Position numbers and translations under genes: made by a program. From JAPLJC01 sp963697965 (GTDB lineage: Bacteria > Desulfobacterota > Desulfobaccia > Desulfobaccales > 0-14-0-80-60-11), in assembly GCA_963697965.1 (NCBI GenBank), contig OY969108.1, positions 2,976,001 to 3,040,000 of the forward strand: a stretch of DNA of 64,000 bases. The letters run 5' to 3'. The notes below the pieces were generated by a model. It searched no databases, was not told the DNA's origin, and saw only the letters and a program-made list of their open reading frames with translations. Every line of letters starts with the position of its first letter. Position 1 is the stretch's first letter. Positions 16,669 through 25,151 of the stretch are shown here, one piece after another.

Positions 16669-17457
16669 TCAATCCTCTGCCTTGCGGCCCACCAGCACCA
16701 TGATGGGGTAGGCAAAATGGATCTCTCTATCCCGCCAATGCGCCCCCACTCCCAGGTCGTCTTTACCGATATCTTCCCGAAAGATCTTCCTGATCTTTTC
16801 TTTATCCCCGGGATTGGGGAAGGAGGCCTGCAGATGGACTTCCAGGTTACGTTCCGTCTTGAAGAAGCGGGTCCTGAGATCCCGGAGGTTGAGCCTGGCA
16901 GCCATCCCCGACAACTCCACTGGGGTCAGGTTGCGGATGTGGGAGGGATCCCGTAATTTCTCCACCCGGTCGAAGGCCTCCCGTTTTTCGGGAAGCATAG
17001 CCACATCGGCCACCAGGACCCTTCCCTCCCCTTCGGCGCAGACCCGAACCATTTCGGCGAATACCGCCCGGGGGTCAAGAAGATGGTGAAAGGCATAGCG
17101 GCTAACCACCAGGGAAAATGAGGCGTCCGGGTAAGGCAGGGGCAGCACGTCGCCAACCTGCCAGGTAAGATTGGTGAGCTTTCTCTCCTGCTGTAACTCT
17201 TGGGCCCGGGCAATCATGGCCGGGGTGAGGTCGATACCGGTTACGTGTCGGGCCCGGGCGGCGAAGGCTAAGGCCACCAGGCCGGGGCCGCAAGCCACGT
17301 CCAAGACGGTGTCAGCCGGGCCCGCCCCGGACATCTGCAACAGCAGCTCGAGAAAAACCTCCTGGGAATGGGCCGGCTGCTGCGAGAAGGGCACCGCCTG
17401 CCGGGTGAACTGGTCGAGGATGGCAGCCTGATGCCCCGCTTTCTCGTCATTCGTCAT
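16669..17457 (-). CDS. Class I SAM-dependent methyltransferase (UbiE-like)
   Basis: The roughly 262-residue protein has the SAM-binding motif I VLDVACGPGLVALAFA near residue 50, the acidic GIDLTPAMIARA, and motif DVLPLPYPDASFSLVVSRYAFHHLLDP typical of methyltransferase domain 11 and UbiE-like enzymes. The substrate cannot be read from sequence. The frame is open from a GTG at 17469, but ATG 17457 (MTNDEKAG) is the more usual start. It is convergent with cbiB and stands alone. Confidence 0.85.
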   Translation of the reverse strand: MTNDEKAGHQAAILDQFTRQAVPFSQQPAHSQEVFLELLLQMSGAGPADTVLDVACGPGLVALAFAARARHVTGIDLTPAMIARAQELQQERKLTNLTWQVGDVLPLPYPDASFSLVVSRYAFHHLLDPRAVFAEMVRVCAEGEGRVLVADVAMLPEKREAFDRVEKLRDPSHIRNLTPVELSGMAARLNLRDLRTRFFKTERNLEVHLQASFPNPGDKEKIRKIFREDIGKDDLGVGAHWRDREIHFAYPIMVLVGRKAED

Positions 17458-17535
17458 TACTCTTACCACCTTAATGCAAGCAGCCGGGCCGCTGGCCGAA
17501 AATCACCCATCCCCAGAAACGGCATAAAACAAAAC

Positions 17536-17562
17536 AGGCCGGCAATCCAGCGCTGCCGACCT
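17536..17562 (-). terminator. Probable intrinsic terminator (minus strand)
   Basis: A nine-position stem with one mismatch (17536-17544 with 17554-17562) is followed on the minus strand by TGTTTTGTTTT. It would end a transcript coming from the doubtful small ORF at 17635-17862. Confidence 0.5.
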
Positions 17563-17634
17563 CGTAATGCTATCAGACCCCGCCGGGGCTTGGCTGGCCT
17601 GCCTGTATCAGCGCCTGGCCCCAGTCAGGGACGG

Positions 17635-17862
17635 TTAAATCAACCTTAAGTCGGCCCCGCTTTGCCGGCCGCGGTCCACCGCCGGCCCCCAAACCCAACC
17701 CCGCCGCAGCTCTTCCGGGGCCAGGCGGCGCAAGTCTTCCGGGGGCAAGGCCGCGGGCCAGAACCATAGACGCCACCAGGGACGGTGTACCTGGCGCCAT
17801 CTTTTCGCCTGGCCGTGAGGGTGGGCCCGTTTAATGTCAATGATGTTGTTCATCAGCGTCAT
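17635..17862 (-). CDS. Possible small basic, Trp-rich protein
   Basis: A 75-codon frame (start ATG 17862 or 17853) encodes a basic peptide with six tryptophans and no recognisable family. It is not clearly coding: two other minus frames overlap it and no good ribosome site is visible. In its favour, a perfect TATAAT lies upstream on the same strand (17922-17917) and a terminator-like hairpin follows at 17536-17562, so a transcript is plausible. Confidence 0.25.
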   Translation of the reverse strand: MTLMNNIIDIKRAHPHGQAKRWRQVHRPWWRLWFWPAALPPEDLRRLAPEELRRGWVWGPAVDRGRQSGADLRLI

Positions 17863-17939
17863 CTGCGGGCTGCCGGATGAACCCGACCTTGGCAGCCATC
17901 TCCCTAACTATTTATTATTATACACTTCCTAAAATTTTT

Positions 17940-17968
17940 CCAATCCTAAATTTCGGATTTAGGATTGG
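17940..17968. promoter_or_regulatory. Perfect 12-bp inverted repeat upstream of dinB
   Basis: CCAATCCTAAAT and ATTTAGGATTGG are perfectly complementary around a TTCGG loop. It lies about 80 bases before dinB and next to a TATAAT on the minus strand at 17922-17917, between two divergent transcription units. It could be a repressor site or an RNA hairpin; no T-run follows on either strand at the usual place. Confidence 0.5.
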
Positions 17969-18048
17969 GGCAGGGGGCGCAGGAGCAGGCGGGTCAACCT
18001 GGCCAGCCTCCTGGCCTCCCCTTTTCCTGTGCGGCCCCAAGGATTAGA

Positions 18049-19134
18049 ATGGGAATCATGCGCCTCATCGGCCACCTGGACATGGACGCCTTTTTCGCCG
18101 CCATCGAAGAGCGGGACGAACCTAAGCTCAAAGGGAGGCCCCTGGTGGTGGGGGCTGACCCCGCTGGTGGCCAGGGCCGGGGAGTGGTCTCCACCGCCAA
18201 CTACCCGGCCCGGCAATACGGCATCCACTCGGCCATGCCCATCTCCCGCGCCTGGAAGCTTTCGGAGGCGGCGCGGCGCCGGGGTTTGCCCCCGGCAGCC
18301 TTCGTCCGGGTAAGCCACCGCAAGTATTCGGAAGTCTCCCGGCGCCTCATGGAGATCTTGCGCCGCCACGCCCCGCTGGTGGAGGAAGCCAGCGTCGATG
18401 AGGCCTACTTCGACCTCAGCTTCGCCGGTTCCGTCGATGCCGCGGTGACCATCTGCCGGAAAATCAAGGAGGAGATCCAGGCCCGGGAGCAGCTCACCGG
18501 CTCCATCGGCCTGGGCCCCAACAAATTGGTGGCCAAGATCGCCTCGGATTTCCGGAAGCCCGACGGCCTCACGGTAGTCACTGCCGAGCAGGCGGAGGAC
18601 TTTCTGGCCCCTTTGCCGGTGCGCAAGATACCGGGCATCGGTCCTAAAAACGAAAAGCTCCTGGCCGGCCTGGGGATCAAGTCAGTCCGGGATTTGAAGC
18701 GCTTTTCGCCCCAGGAACTTAAGGATAAATTCGGCAAGTGGGGCCCGGAACTTTACGAGCGCCTGCGCGGCCGCCACGAAAGCCCCCTGGTGCTGGAATG
18801 GGAACCGAAATCGGTGGGGGAGCAGGAAACCTTCGCCCGGGACAACCTGGACCTGCCGTTCATCTTCACCCGCCTCTGGCTCATGTGCCGGGAGGTTTTC
18901 CGGCGGGTGCAGGCCGAGGGGTTTCACAGCTACCGCACCGTGGTGGTTACGGTGCGCTTCGCCGACTTTACCACCCACTCCCGCTCCCGGACGCTCCCCA
19001 ACCCCTCCCCATCGCCGCGCACCCTGCGCTTCGAAGCCATGAAACTGCTGATGCCCTTTCTGGATCACCGGGAAAACCCCAGGCGAAAGATGATCCGCCT
19101 CATCGGGGTTCGGGTGGAAAAGCTGGGGAAATAG
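18049..19134 (+). CDS. dinB: DNA polymerase IV (Y family)
   Basis: The 361-residue translesion polymerase has the catalytic carboxylates in HLDMDAFFAAIE near the N-terminus and EEASVDEAYFDLS near residue 110, the GIGPNKLVAKIASDFRKPDG motif, a helix-hairpin-helix IPGIGPKNEKLLAGLG, and a little-finger domain. The frame is open from 17965, but the added residues are not conserved; ATG 18049 has AAGGA just upstream and ATG 18058 is an alternative. It bypasses DNA lesions and is usually part of the SOS response. A palindrome lies upstream. Confidence 0.93.
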   Translation: MGIMRLIGHLDMDAFFAAIEERDEPKLKGRPLVVGADPAGGQGRGVVSTANYPARQYGIHSAMPISRAWKLSEAARRRGLPPAAFVRVSHRKYSEVSRRLMEILRRHAPLVEEASVDEAYFDLSFAGSVDAAVTICRKIKEEIQAREQLTGSIGLGPNKLVAKIASDFRKPDGLTVVTAEQAEDFLAPLPVRKIPGIGPKNEKLLAGLGIKSVRDLKRFSPQELKDKFGKWGPELYERLRGRHESPLVLEWEPKSVGEQETFARDNLDLPFIFTRLWLMCREVFRRVQAEGFHSYRTVVVTVRFADFTTHSRSRTLPNPSPSPRTLRFEAMKLLMPFLDHRENPRRKMIRLIGVRVEKLGK

Positions 19135-19229
19135 AAGTAGGAAAATTCTGGGCGGGGAGGTTGGGGGATGGGGTTTGGGGAGGGGGTAAGGGCCGTCGCC
19201 CTTGGCCCCCTTCCCAAGATTTTGACTCC

Positions 19230-20648
19230 CTACCACCCCATGGTCAAGTAGTCGTGGATGGAGTTGGCGGCCAGGCGGCCGGCGCCCATGGCCAGAATCA
19301 CGGTGGCAGAGCCGGTGACGATGTCGCCCCCGGCCCAGACCTGGGGTTTCATGGTCTTGCCGGTCTTGGGGTCGGCGATGATGTAGCCCCACTTATTGAG
19401 CGCCAGGCCCGGGGTGCCCTTGGTGAGCAGGGGGTTGGAGCCGGAGCCGATGGCGACCACCGCGGTATCGATCTCCACCAGGAATTCGGAGCCGGGGATC
19501 GGCACCGGGCGCCGCCGTCCGGAGGCATCAGGCTCGCCCAGTTCCATTTTCAGGCACTCCACCCCGGTGAGCCGCCCACCCTCGTCGCCCTGAAACCGGA
19601 GCGGGTTGGCGAGCAGCAGGAACTCGACGCCTTCTTCCTCGGCATGGTGGACTTCCGCCGTACGGGCGGGCAATTCGTCCATGGAGCGCCGGTAGATGAT
19701 ATAGGAGTGCTCCGCCCCCAGCCGCAGGGCGGTGCGGGCCGAGTCCATGGCGACATTGCCGCCGCCAAAGGTGGCCACGTTCTTGCCCTTGACGACGGGG
19801 GTGTCGTATTTGGGGAATTCGTAAGCCTTCATCAGGTTGGAGCGGGTCAGGTATTCGTTGGCCGAATAAACCCCGATGAAGTGTTCCCCGGGGATTTTCA
19901 GGAATACCGGCAGGCCGGCGCCCACTCCCAGGAAGATGGCGTCGAAGCCCTGGGCCAGGAGCTCGTCCACGGTTTCGCTGGCGCCGATGACCGAGTCCAC
20001 CTCGATCTTGACCCCCAGGCGCTCCAGAAAGTTGCATTCCTGGGCGACGATGGCCTTGGGAAGCCGGAACTCGGGGATGCCGTAGAGGAGCACCCCGCCC
20101 GGACCGTGCAGGGCCTCATAGATAGTGACCTCGTGGCCTTTGAGGGTCAGGTCGCCGGCCACTGTGAGTCCGGCAGGGCCGGCCCCCACCACCGCCACCT
20201 TTTTGCCCGTAGCCTCGGCCTTGGGGGGTAGGATGCTTCTGCCTTCAAGCCTCTGATAATCGGCGGCGAAGCGCTCCAGGTTGCCGATGGCCACCGGGGC
20301 GTCCTTCTTGCCCAGGATGCACATGCCTTCGCATTGCACTTCCTGGGGGCAGACCCGGCCGCACACCGCCGGCAGGGAGTTCTTTTCCCATAGTTTCCGG
20401 ATGGCGGCCTCAAACTCGCCTTCCTTGATAGCGGCGATGAATTGGGGAATATCGATTTCCACCGGGCAGCCCTGCTTGCAGCGGGGGTCTTTGCACTGGA
20501 TGCAGCGCTGGGCTTCCTGCCTGGCCAGCTCCGGGGTGTAGCCGAGAGGCACTTCCTGGAAGTTGCGGGCCCGCACCTTGGGTTCCTGCTCCGGCATCTT
20601 CTGGCGGGGAATCTTCTCTTTCTTGGGAGCTTGGACTTCTTCGGTCAT
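19230..20648 (-). CDS. nfnB: NADH-dependent reduced ferredoxin:NADP+ oxidoreductase, large subunit
   Basis: The 472-residue flavoprotein belongs to the GltD/NfnB/SudA family. An N-terminal Fe-S region (CIQCKDPRCKQGCPVEIDIPQFI and CGRVCPQEVQCEGMC) is followed by an FAD site (VAVVGAGPAGLTVAGDL) and an NAD(P) site (VATFGGGNVAMDSARTA), with AVVAIGSGSNP near the end. Paired with nfnA 21 bases upstream, it is the b-FAD bifurcating subunit that couples NADPH to NADH plus ferredoxin. Glutamate synthase small subunit is the alternative name by homology, but no large subunit is nearby. AAGGAG precedes the ATG. Confidence 0.88.
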   Translation of the reverse strand: MTEEVQAPKKEKIPRQKMPEQEPKVRARNFQEVPLGYTPELARQEAQRCIQCKDPRCKQGCPVEIDIPQFIAAIKEGEFEAAIRKLWEKNSLPAVCGRVCPQEVQCEGMCILGKKDAPVAIGNLERFAADYQRLEGRSILPPKAEATGKKVAVVGAGPAGLTVAGDLTLKGHEVTIYEALHGPGGVLLYGIPEFRLPKAIVAQECNFLERLGVKIEVDSVIGASETVDELLAQGFDAIFLGVGAGLPVFLKIPGEHFIGVYSANEYLTRSNLMKAYEFPKYDTPVVKGKNVATFGGGNVAMDSARTALRLGAEHSYIIYRRSMDELPARTAEVHHAEEEGVEFLLLANPLRFQGDEGGRLTGVECLKMELGEPDASGRRRPVPIPGSEFLVEIDTAVVAIGSGSNPLLTKGTPGLALNKWGYIIADPKTGKTMKPQVWAGGDIVTGSATVILAMGAGRLAANSIHDYLTMGW

Positions 20649-20669
20649 TCTCGTTTCTCCTTGAGGCTT

Positions 20670-21539
20670 CTATTTAGGCAAGGATCCGGGCGTACCGCAA
20701 GAGCAGGTGGCGGGCATCCCCAGGAACTGATCATAGGAGAGCTTTTCCTCGGAGCAATAAGCCCGGAGCCGTAGGGTCAGCTCCTCGAAATCGGTGGCGT
20801 GACCGTCGAATTCCGGGCCGTCCACGCAGGCGAACTTCATCTGGCCGCCGACGCTCACCCGGCAACAGCCGCACATACCGGTGCCGTCCAGCATGATGGG
20901 GTTGAGGCTCACCAGGGTCTTGACCCCATACTCCTTGGTCATTTTGCAGCAGAACTTCATCATGGGCACCGGCCCGATGCACACCGCCAGGGCGATGTCC
21001 CGGTGCGCCTCCAGGGTTTCCTTCAACTTGTCGGTGACGAAACCATGGTGGCCGTAAGTGCCGTCGTCGGTGCAGACCATCAGTTCCGCGGAGGCCGCCC
21101 GCATCTTGTCCTCCAGGATGAGGAGGTCCTTGGTGCGGGCCCCGATGACCGAGAAGACATGGTTGCCAGCCTGTTTGAGACCCCGGGTGATGGGGTGCAG
21201 CACCGCTATGCCGGTGCCGCCGCCCACGCAAATGACCTTGCCCACTTTTTCCAGGTGGGTGGGCTGGCCCAGGGGACCGATGACGTCCAGGTATCCCTGG
21301 CCCACCTCCAGGGTCTTGAACAGGGCGGTCGACTTACCCACCACCGCGTAAATGATGTTGATCAGGCCCTTTGCCGGGTTGGTGTCGGCCATGGTCAGGG
21401 GGATGCGCTCCCCGGTCTCATCGGCCCGCAGGATGACAAACTGTCCCGGCTTGGCCTTTTGGGCGATCTTAGGGGCCTTGATCCAGTTGCTGATCACCGT
21501 CCCCTGGGCCATCTCCTGGCGTTCCACTATCTCAAACAT
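20670..21539 (-). CDS. nfnA: NADH-dependent reduced ferredoxin:NADP+ oxidoreductase, small subunit
   Basis: The 289-residue protein has a ferredoxin-reductase-like FAD/NAD fold (GPLGQPTHLEKVGKVICVGGGTGIAVLHP) and a C-terminal [2Fe-2S] site with cysteines in GTGMCGCCRVS and FACVDGPEFDGH, the NfnA/SudB arrangement. The frame is open to 21584 but the family sequence starts MFEIVERQEM at 21539, with GGAG about eleven bases upstream. It reads ahead of nfnB as one operon. Cysteine-rich CSCGTPGSLPK closes the protein. Confidence 0.88.
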   Translation of the reverse strand: MFEIVERQEMAQGTVISNWIKAPKIAQKAKPGQFVILRADETGERIPLTMADTNPAKGLINIIYAVVGKSTALFKTLEVGQGYLDVIGPLGQPTHLEKVGKVICVGGGTGIAVLHPITRGLKQAGNHVFSVIGARTKDLLILEDKMRAASAELMVCTDDGTYGHHGFVTDKLKETLEAHRDIALAVCIGPVPMMKFCCKMTKEYGVKTLVSLNPIMLDGTGMCGCCRVSVGGQMKFACVDGPEFDGHATDFEELTLRLRAYCSEEKLSYDQFLGMPATCSCGTPGSLPK

Positions 21540-21861
21540 AGCCACCATTCTCCTCACTAAGGGAAAAATTAGCCACCGCACCATTACTGCCGGCCCTTAG
21601 CTGAACCGGACCACGTCTATCCATAATCTTTGATTTTTTACCATGCCAATGCTGCAAGAAGCAAGTGATAAATATCACAAAAGCCGCCTTCGCCAGGGAA
21701 GCAGCTTCGACCAGACCAAAAAATCCGGCTGCCCCGAAGAAACCTGGAGGGCCAGTAGCGTTCGGCAGAGATTTTGCACAAGGACTGGCGAATGAAAATT
21801 GAAAAATGTAGCCCCAAGCCTTAAGCCAGGGAAGACGGGGGCATCCCGGAAGCGCCAAAAC

Positions 21862-21900
21862 TCCCTCTCCCCTGGGAGTGGAGAGGGATTAGGTGAGGGG
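21862..21900. repeat. Palindromic repeat CCCTCTCCC..GGGAGAGGG type, copy 1
   Basis: CCCTCTCCCCTGGGAGTGG is followed by GAGAGGGATTAGGTGAGGGG. Copy 2, in opposite orientation and slightly different, is at 22036-22073. This motif is widespread in bacterial genomes as an interspersed repeat. Confidence 0.6.
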
Positions 21901-21919
21901 TGGCAATGCCTGGGTATGC

Positions 21920-21975
21920 TTAGGGGCGGACCCAGGTATCCGCCCTGTAGGGGCGGGTTTAAAACCCGCCCCTAC
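21920..21975. repeat. Two adjacent GGGGCGG palindromes
   Basis: AGGGGCGGACCC with ATCCGCCCTGTA is followed directly by GTAGGGGCGGGTTT with AAACCCGCCCCTAC (21948-21975), a near-perfect inverted repeat. Confidence 0.65.
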
Positions 21976-21992
21976 CTGCTACCCACACTTTC

Positions 21993-22022
21993 GTAGGGGC
22001 GCACACCTGGGTGCGCCCCTAC
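21993..22022. repeat. Perfect palindrome GTAGGGGCGCAC..GTGCGCCCCTAC
   Basis: The 12-base arms are perfectly complementary around ACCTGG. It matches the shape of 42535-42559 and 62829-62857. Confidence 0.65.
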
Positions 22023-22035
22023 AAGACCATTCATA

Positions 22036-22073
22036 TCCCCCTCACCCTGCCCTCTCTCCCAATGGGGGAGAGG
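22036..22073. repeat. Palindromic repeat CCCTCTCCC..GGGAGAGG type, copy 2
   Basis: CCCCTCACCCTGCCCTCTCT pairs with GGGGGAGAGG. Opposite orientation to copy 1 at 21862-21900. Confidence 0.6.
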
Positions 22074-22184
22074 AAAAAAACAAGAGAACTCCATAAGTTG
22101 ATCAATGAAGATTTGGGAGCCCAGATTACGACGGCAGATTAGTAAGAACCCTGCCGGACAGCAATGATGGAGGGCCGGATTCGC

Positions 22185-22221
22185 ATAAAAAACCCTCCAG
22201 GCCCCGGAAGGCCTGGAGGGT
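22185..22221 (-). terminator. Intrinsic terminator of fhs
   Basis: A perfect 12-bp stem (22192-22203 with 22210-22221, loop CCGGAA) is followed on the minus strand by seven T residues (22191-22185). It lies 26 bases beyond the fhs stop. Confidence 0.9.
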
Positions 22222-22246
22222 ATCAGTTATCGGGTTCTTGGGTTTT

Positions 22247-24031
22247 TTAGAACAGGCCGGTAACCTTGCCGGTCTTGGTGTCCACGTCCACCCGCCGGTA
22301 GGCCGGGTCGGAGCTGGTGCCGGGCATCAGGGAAATGGCGCCGCACACCGGGCAGATGAACTTAGCGCCGCTGTAAATCAGGAAGTCGCGCACCGGCAGC
22401 CGCCAGCCCTTGGGAGTGCCTTTCTTGGTGGGATCGGCGGTCAGGCTCAAGTGCGTCTTCACCATCATGGTGGCGTATTCGTTGTACTTGGAATCGCCTT
22501 CAAACTTTTTGGCCTTGGCCACGGCCTCAGGGGCAAAGTCGACGCCATCGGCGCCGTACACTTCCCGGGCGATGGTTTCGACCCGCTTCCTGAGCGGCAT
22601 ATCGTTGGGATAGAGGAATTTAAACTTCGGTTTTTCTTTGCAGGCGTCGATAACCGCGTCGGCAAATTCGAGGGCGCCTTCGCCGCCGAACTGCCAGTGC
22701 TTGGACACCGCCACCCGGGCGCCTTCCGCCTCGCAGACCCGGCGGATCAAGTCATGCTCTTCCTTGGAATCGAAATGGAAGGCGTTGATGCAGACCACCG
22801 GGTTGATACCGGCCTTTTTGATGGTGCGGACGTGGTGCACCGCGTTCTGCACGCCATCTTCCAGCCATTTAAAGTTTTCTTTCGTGGCCTCGAAATATTC
22901 TTTGGGAACCGGCTTGCCCGGCGGGACCGGCAAGCAGCCGGCGTTGACCCCGTGGGACTTCAGGCCGCGGACGGTGGTGGTAAGCACCGACACGTGGGGG
23001 ACGAGGCCGCTGAACCGGCATTTGACGTTCCAGAACTTCTCAAAGCCGATGTCGGCGCCGAACCCGGACTCGGTGACATGGTAGTCAAAGAGCTTCAGGC
23101 CGATCTGGTCGGCGACGATGGAGGACTGGCCCACCGCGATGTTGGCGAAGGGGCCGGCGTGCACGAAGACGGGCTGCTTCTCCACGCTCTGCATCAGGGT
23201 GGGATTGATGGAGGGCACCATCCAGGCGGTCATGGCGTTACCCACTTCCAGGTCATGGGTAGTGACGGGATTGCCCTTCTTGTCGTAGCACACCGTGATG
23301 TTGTTCAGCCGTTCCTTGAGGTCCGCCAAGGAGCTGAACACGCTCAGGATGGCCATCACTTCCGAGGAGACCGCGATGCCGAACCTGGAATCCATCAAGA
23401 AGCCGTCCATCTTGCCGCCCCGGCCGATGGTGATGTTCCGCAGGGCCTGGGCGCAGTAGTCCATGATCCAGCCCATTTCGAAGTTTTTGGGATCCATGTT
23501 CAGACGCTTCAGGTTCCGCTTGGCCAACTGGGCGTCGTCATAGTTGAACTCGTGCTGCAGCCGGGAAGTGGCGGCCACCATGGCCAGGTTATGGGCGTTC
23601 ATGATGTTGTTGATGTCGCCGGTGAGGCCCAGGGAGAACTCGGTCATGGGGATCAAGAGCGAGATGCCGCCGCCTGCGGCGGTGCCCTTGATGTTCATGG
23701 TGGGGCCGCCGGAAGGCTGGCGGAGGGCGCCGCCCACGTTGATACCCCGCTTGCCCAGGCCCTCAATCAAGCCCAAGGAGGTGGTCGATTTCCCTTCTCC
23801 CAGGGGAGTCGGGGTGATGGCGGTGACTTCGATGTATTTGCCATCAGGCTTGTTTTTTAGGCGCTCCAGGCACTTCAAGTAGTCGACGCGGCCGATCTTC
23901 TGACCGTGCGGGATGCGCTCTTCTTTGGGAATTTCCAGCTTATCGCACATCTTGTCAAAGGGGATCATCTCCGCTTCGGCAATTTCCGCAATCTGCCAGT
24001 CCTTCTGCTTAACCGGATCATACTTCGCCAT
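22247..24031 (-). CDS. fhs: Formate-tetrahydrofolate ligase
   Basis: The enzyme activates formate with ATP and tetrahydrofolate to 10-formyl-THF (or runs in reverse), the entry to the methyl branch of the Wood-Ljungdahl pathway. The 594-residue protein shows the P-loop-like TPTPLGEGKSTTSLGL, GGALRQPSGGPTMNIKGTAAGGG, MTEFSLGLTGDINNIMNAHNL and the C-terminal LMPGTSSDPAYRRVDV. It is some 35 residues longer than the common 557-560 form. AAGGAGG lies eight bases before the ATG and a strong terminator follows the stop. The nearby metV-metF pair on the other strand supports a complete methyl branch. Confidence 0.95.
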   Translation of the reverse strand: MAKYDPVKQKDWQIAEIAEAEMIPFDKMCDKLEIPKEERIPHGQKIGRVDYLKCLERLKNKPDGKYIEVTAITPTPLGEGKSTTSLGLIEGLGKRGINVGGALRQPSGGPTMNIKGTAAGGGISLLIPMTEFSLGLTGDINNIMNAHNLAMVAATSRLQHEFNYDDAQLAKRNLKRLNMDPKNFEMGWIMDYCAQALRNITIGRGGKMDGFLMDSRFGIAVSSEVMAILSVFSSLADLKERLNNITVCYDKKGNPVTTHDLEVGNAMTAWMVPSINPTLMQSVEKQPVFVHAGPFANIAVGQSSIVADQIGLKLFDYHVTESGFGADIGFEKFWNVKCRFSGLVPHVSVLTTTVRGLKSHGVNAGCLPVPPGKPVPKEYFEATKENFKWLEDGVQNAVHHVRTIKKAGINPVVCINAFHFDSKEEHDLIRRVCEAEGARVAVSKHWQFGGEGALEFADAVIDACKEKPKFKFLYPNDMPLRKRVETIAREVYGADGVDFAPEAVAKAKKFEGDSKYNEYATMMVKTHLSLTADPTKKGTPKGWRLPVRDFLIYSGAKFICPVCGAISLMPGTSSDPAYRRVDVDTKTGKVTGLF

Positions 24032-24479
24032 AAAAACCGCCTCCTTAAGGTATTATAATCATTAGACTTGTTCCGGACTTAGAGAAACGCCGGGGGTGAT
24101 CGCATACTCGACCCTGGGCGGACCCTCGCCTGGATGGAGTCACGCCAGGGCTCATACTTTTTTTCACATAGTCTTTCATTTAAACGACCGGCCATCGATT
24201 TGTCAATAAATTTTTTACTCTGGGAAAGCCGCAGAAGCGAAATTCCGGTGGATTTTTATATTTGACAACCCCTTTCTTTCTCCATAAAATCTTAAGTGAA
24301 TAGATGTACAAGTCCGAGGGCAGGCCCATCCCCGCAATCTTCCAGGAAGCGGCCCGGCAGCCACAATTTCCCCACCCCGCGCTTCCGGGGCGGCGCCGCC
24401 CCGGTTTCGGTTTAGGATAAAGGGGGGGGAGGCAGGCGTCTTTTTTTTTGCTCTGCATTAATGGGAGAGGAGGAACCCT
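24032..24479. other. Divergent intergenic region between fhs and metV
   Basis: About 450 bases with no convincing gene. It holds the fhs ribosome site at the left and a near-consensus plus-strand promoter at 24262-24290. A 92-codon minus-strand frame (24180-24458) lacks family features and spans the promoter, so it is not called. Confidence 0.6.
24262..24290 (+). promoter_or_regulatory. Sigma-70 type promoter for metV-metF
   Basis: TTGACA at 24262-24267 and TAAAAT at 24285-24290 with a 17-base spacer. A start near 24297 leaves an untranslated leader of about 180 bases before metV. Confidence 0.75.
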
Positions 24480-25151
24480 ATGGTCATCGGGGAATCAAAG
24501 CCCCTGGCGGAAATCCTGGAAAAGGTCAAGGATTTTAAAAAGATTGTGGTGGCCGGCTGCAAAGGTTGCGTCACTGTTTGTTGCGTGGGCGGTGAGAAAG
24601 AAGTGGCTATCCTGGCCTCCGAACTCCGGATTGCCCGCAAGTCCGCCGGCGACGAGCTGGAGGTGAAGGAATATACCTGCGAACGGCAGTGTGACCCGGA
24701 ATACATCGAGGCTCTGGATGAGCTGGTGGCCGACGCTGACGCCGTGGTCTCCATCGCCTGCAGCGTCGGGCCCCAGTACATCGCGGCCCGCTACCCCAAC
24801 CTCAAGGTCTTTCCCGGGGTCAACACCACCAGCATCGGCGGCGCCATGGAGCACGGGGTCTGGAAGGAGTTTTGCCAGGCCTGCGGCAACTGCATCATCG
24901 GCGATTTCGGCGGCCTCTGCCCCATCACCCGCTGCGCCAAGCAGTTGCTCAACGGCCCCTGCGGCGGGTCTTCCCAGGGCATCTGCGAGGTGGGCAAGGG
25001 CAGCATCCCCTGCATCTGGCAGCTCATTTATGATCGTCTGCAGAACCTGGGGGAGCTTCACAAACTCACCGAAGTCAAGTTATATAAGAATTGGTCCACC
25101 AGCCGCGACGGCGGGCTACGCACATCGATACGGGAGGAGTTGAAACAATGA
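24480..25151 (+). CDS. metV: MetV: zinc-finger type partner of methylene-THF reductase
   Basis: The 223-residue protein matches the methylene-tetrahydrofolate reductase C-terminal (MetV) family. It has clustered cysteines in AGCKGCVTVCCVGG (residues 22-35), CERQC, and a C-terminal set FCQACGNC, LCPITRC, NGPCGG, which bind Zn and Fe-S in acetogen homologues. It forms a complex with MetF and links it to electron donors. A GGAGG ribosome site precedes the ATG, and the stop overlaps the metF ATG as ATGA, so the two subunits are translationally coupled. No hdrABC or mvhD follows here, unlike in some acetogens. Confidence 0.88.
   Translation: MVIGESKPLAEILEKVKDFKKIVVAGCKGCVTVCCVGGEKEVAILASELRIARKSAGDELEVKEYTCERQCDPEYIEALDELVADADAVVSIACSVGPQYIAARYPNLKVFPGVNTTSIGGAMEHGVWKEFCQACGNCIIGDFGGLCPITRCAKQLLNGPCGGSSQGICEVGKGSIPCIWQLIYDRLQNLGELHKLTEVKLYKNWSTSRDGGLRTSIREELKQ

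Larger units (their letters stand above)
21540..22184. other. Long intergenic gap packed with repeats
   Basis: No gene is recognised over about 640 bases between nfnA and fhs. The right two-thirds carry at least four palindromic intergenic repeats at 21862-21900, 21920-21975, 21993-22022 and 22036-22073, plus a half-copy of the TGTAGCC..AAGCC element near 21806. Small plus-strand frames here are repeat-derived. Confidence 0.6.

Noticed and set aside
19230..20648. Glutamate synthase small subunit (gltD)
   Set aside because: Homologous, but no gltB is adjacent and the nfnA partner is directly upstream; NfnB is the better name.
24180..24458. 92-codon minus-strand ORF between fhs and metV
   Set aside because: It spans the metV promoter, has no ribosome site or family features, and its composition looks noncoding.
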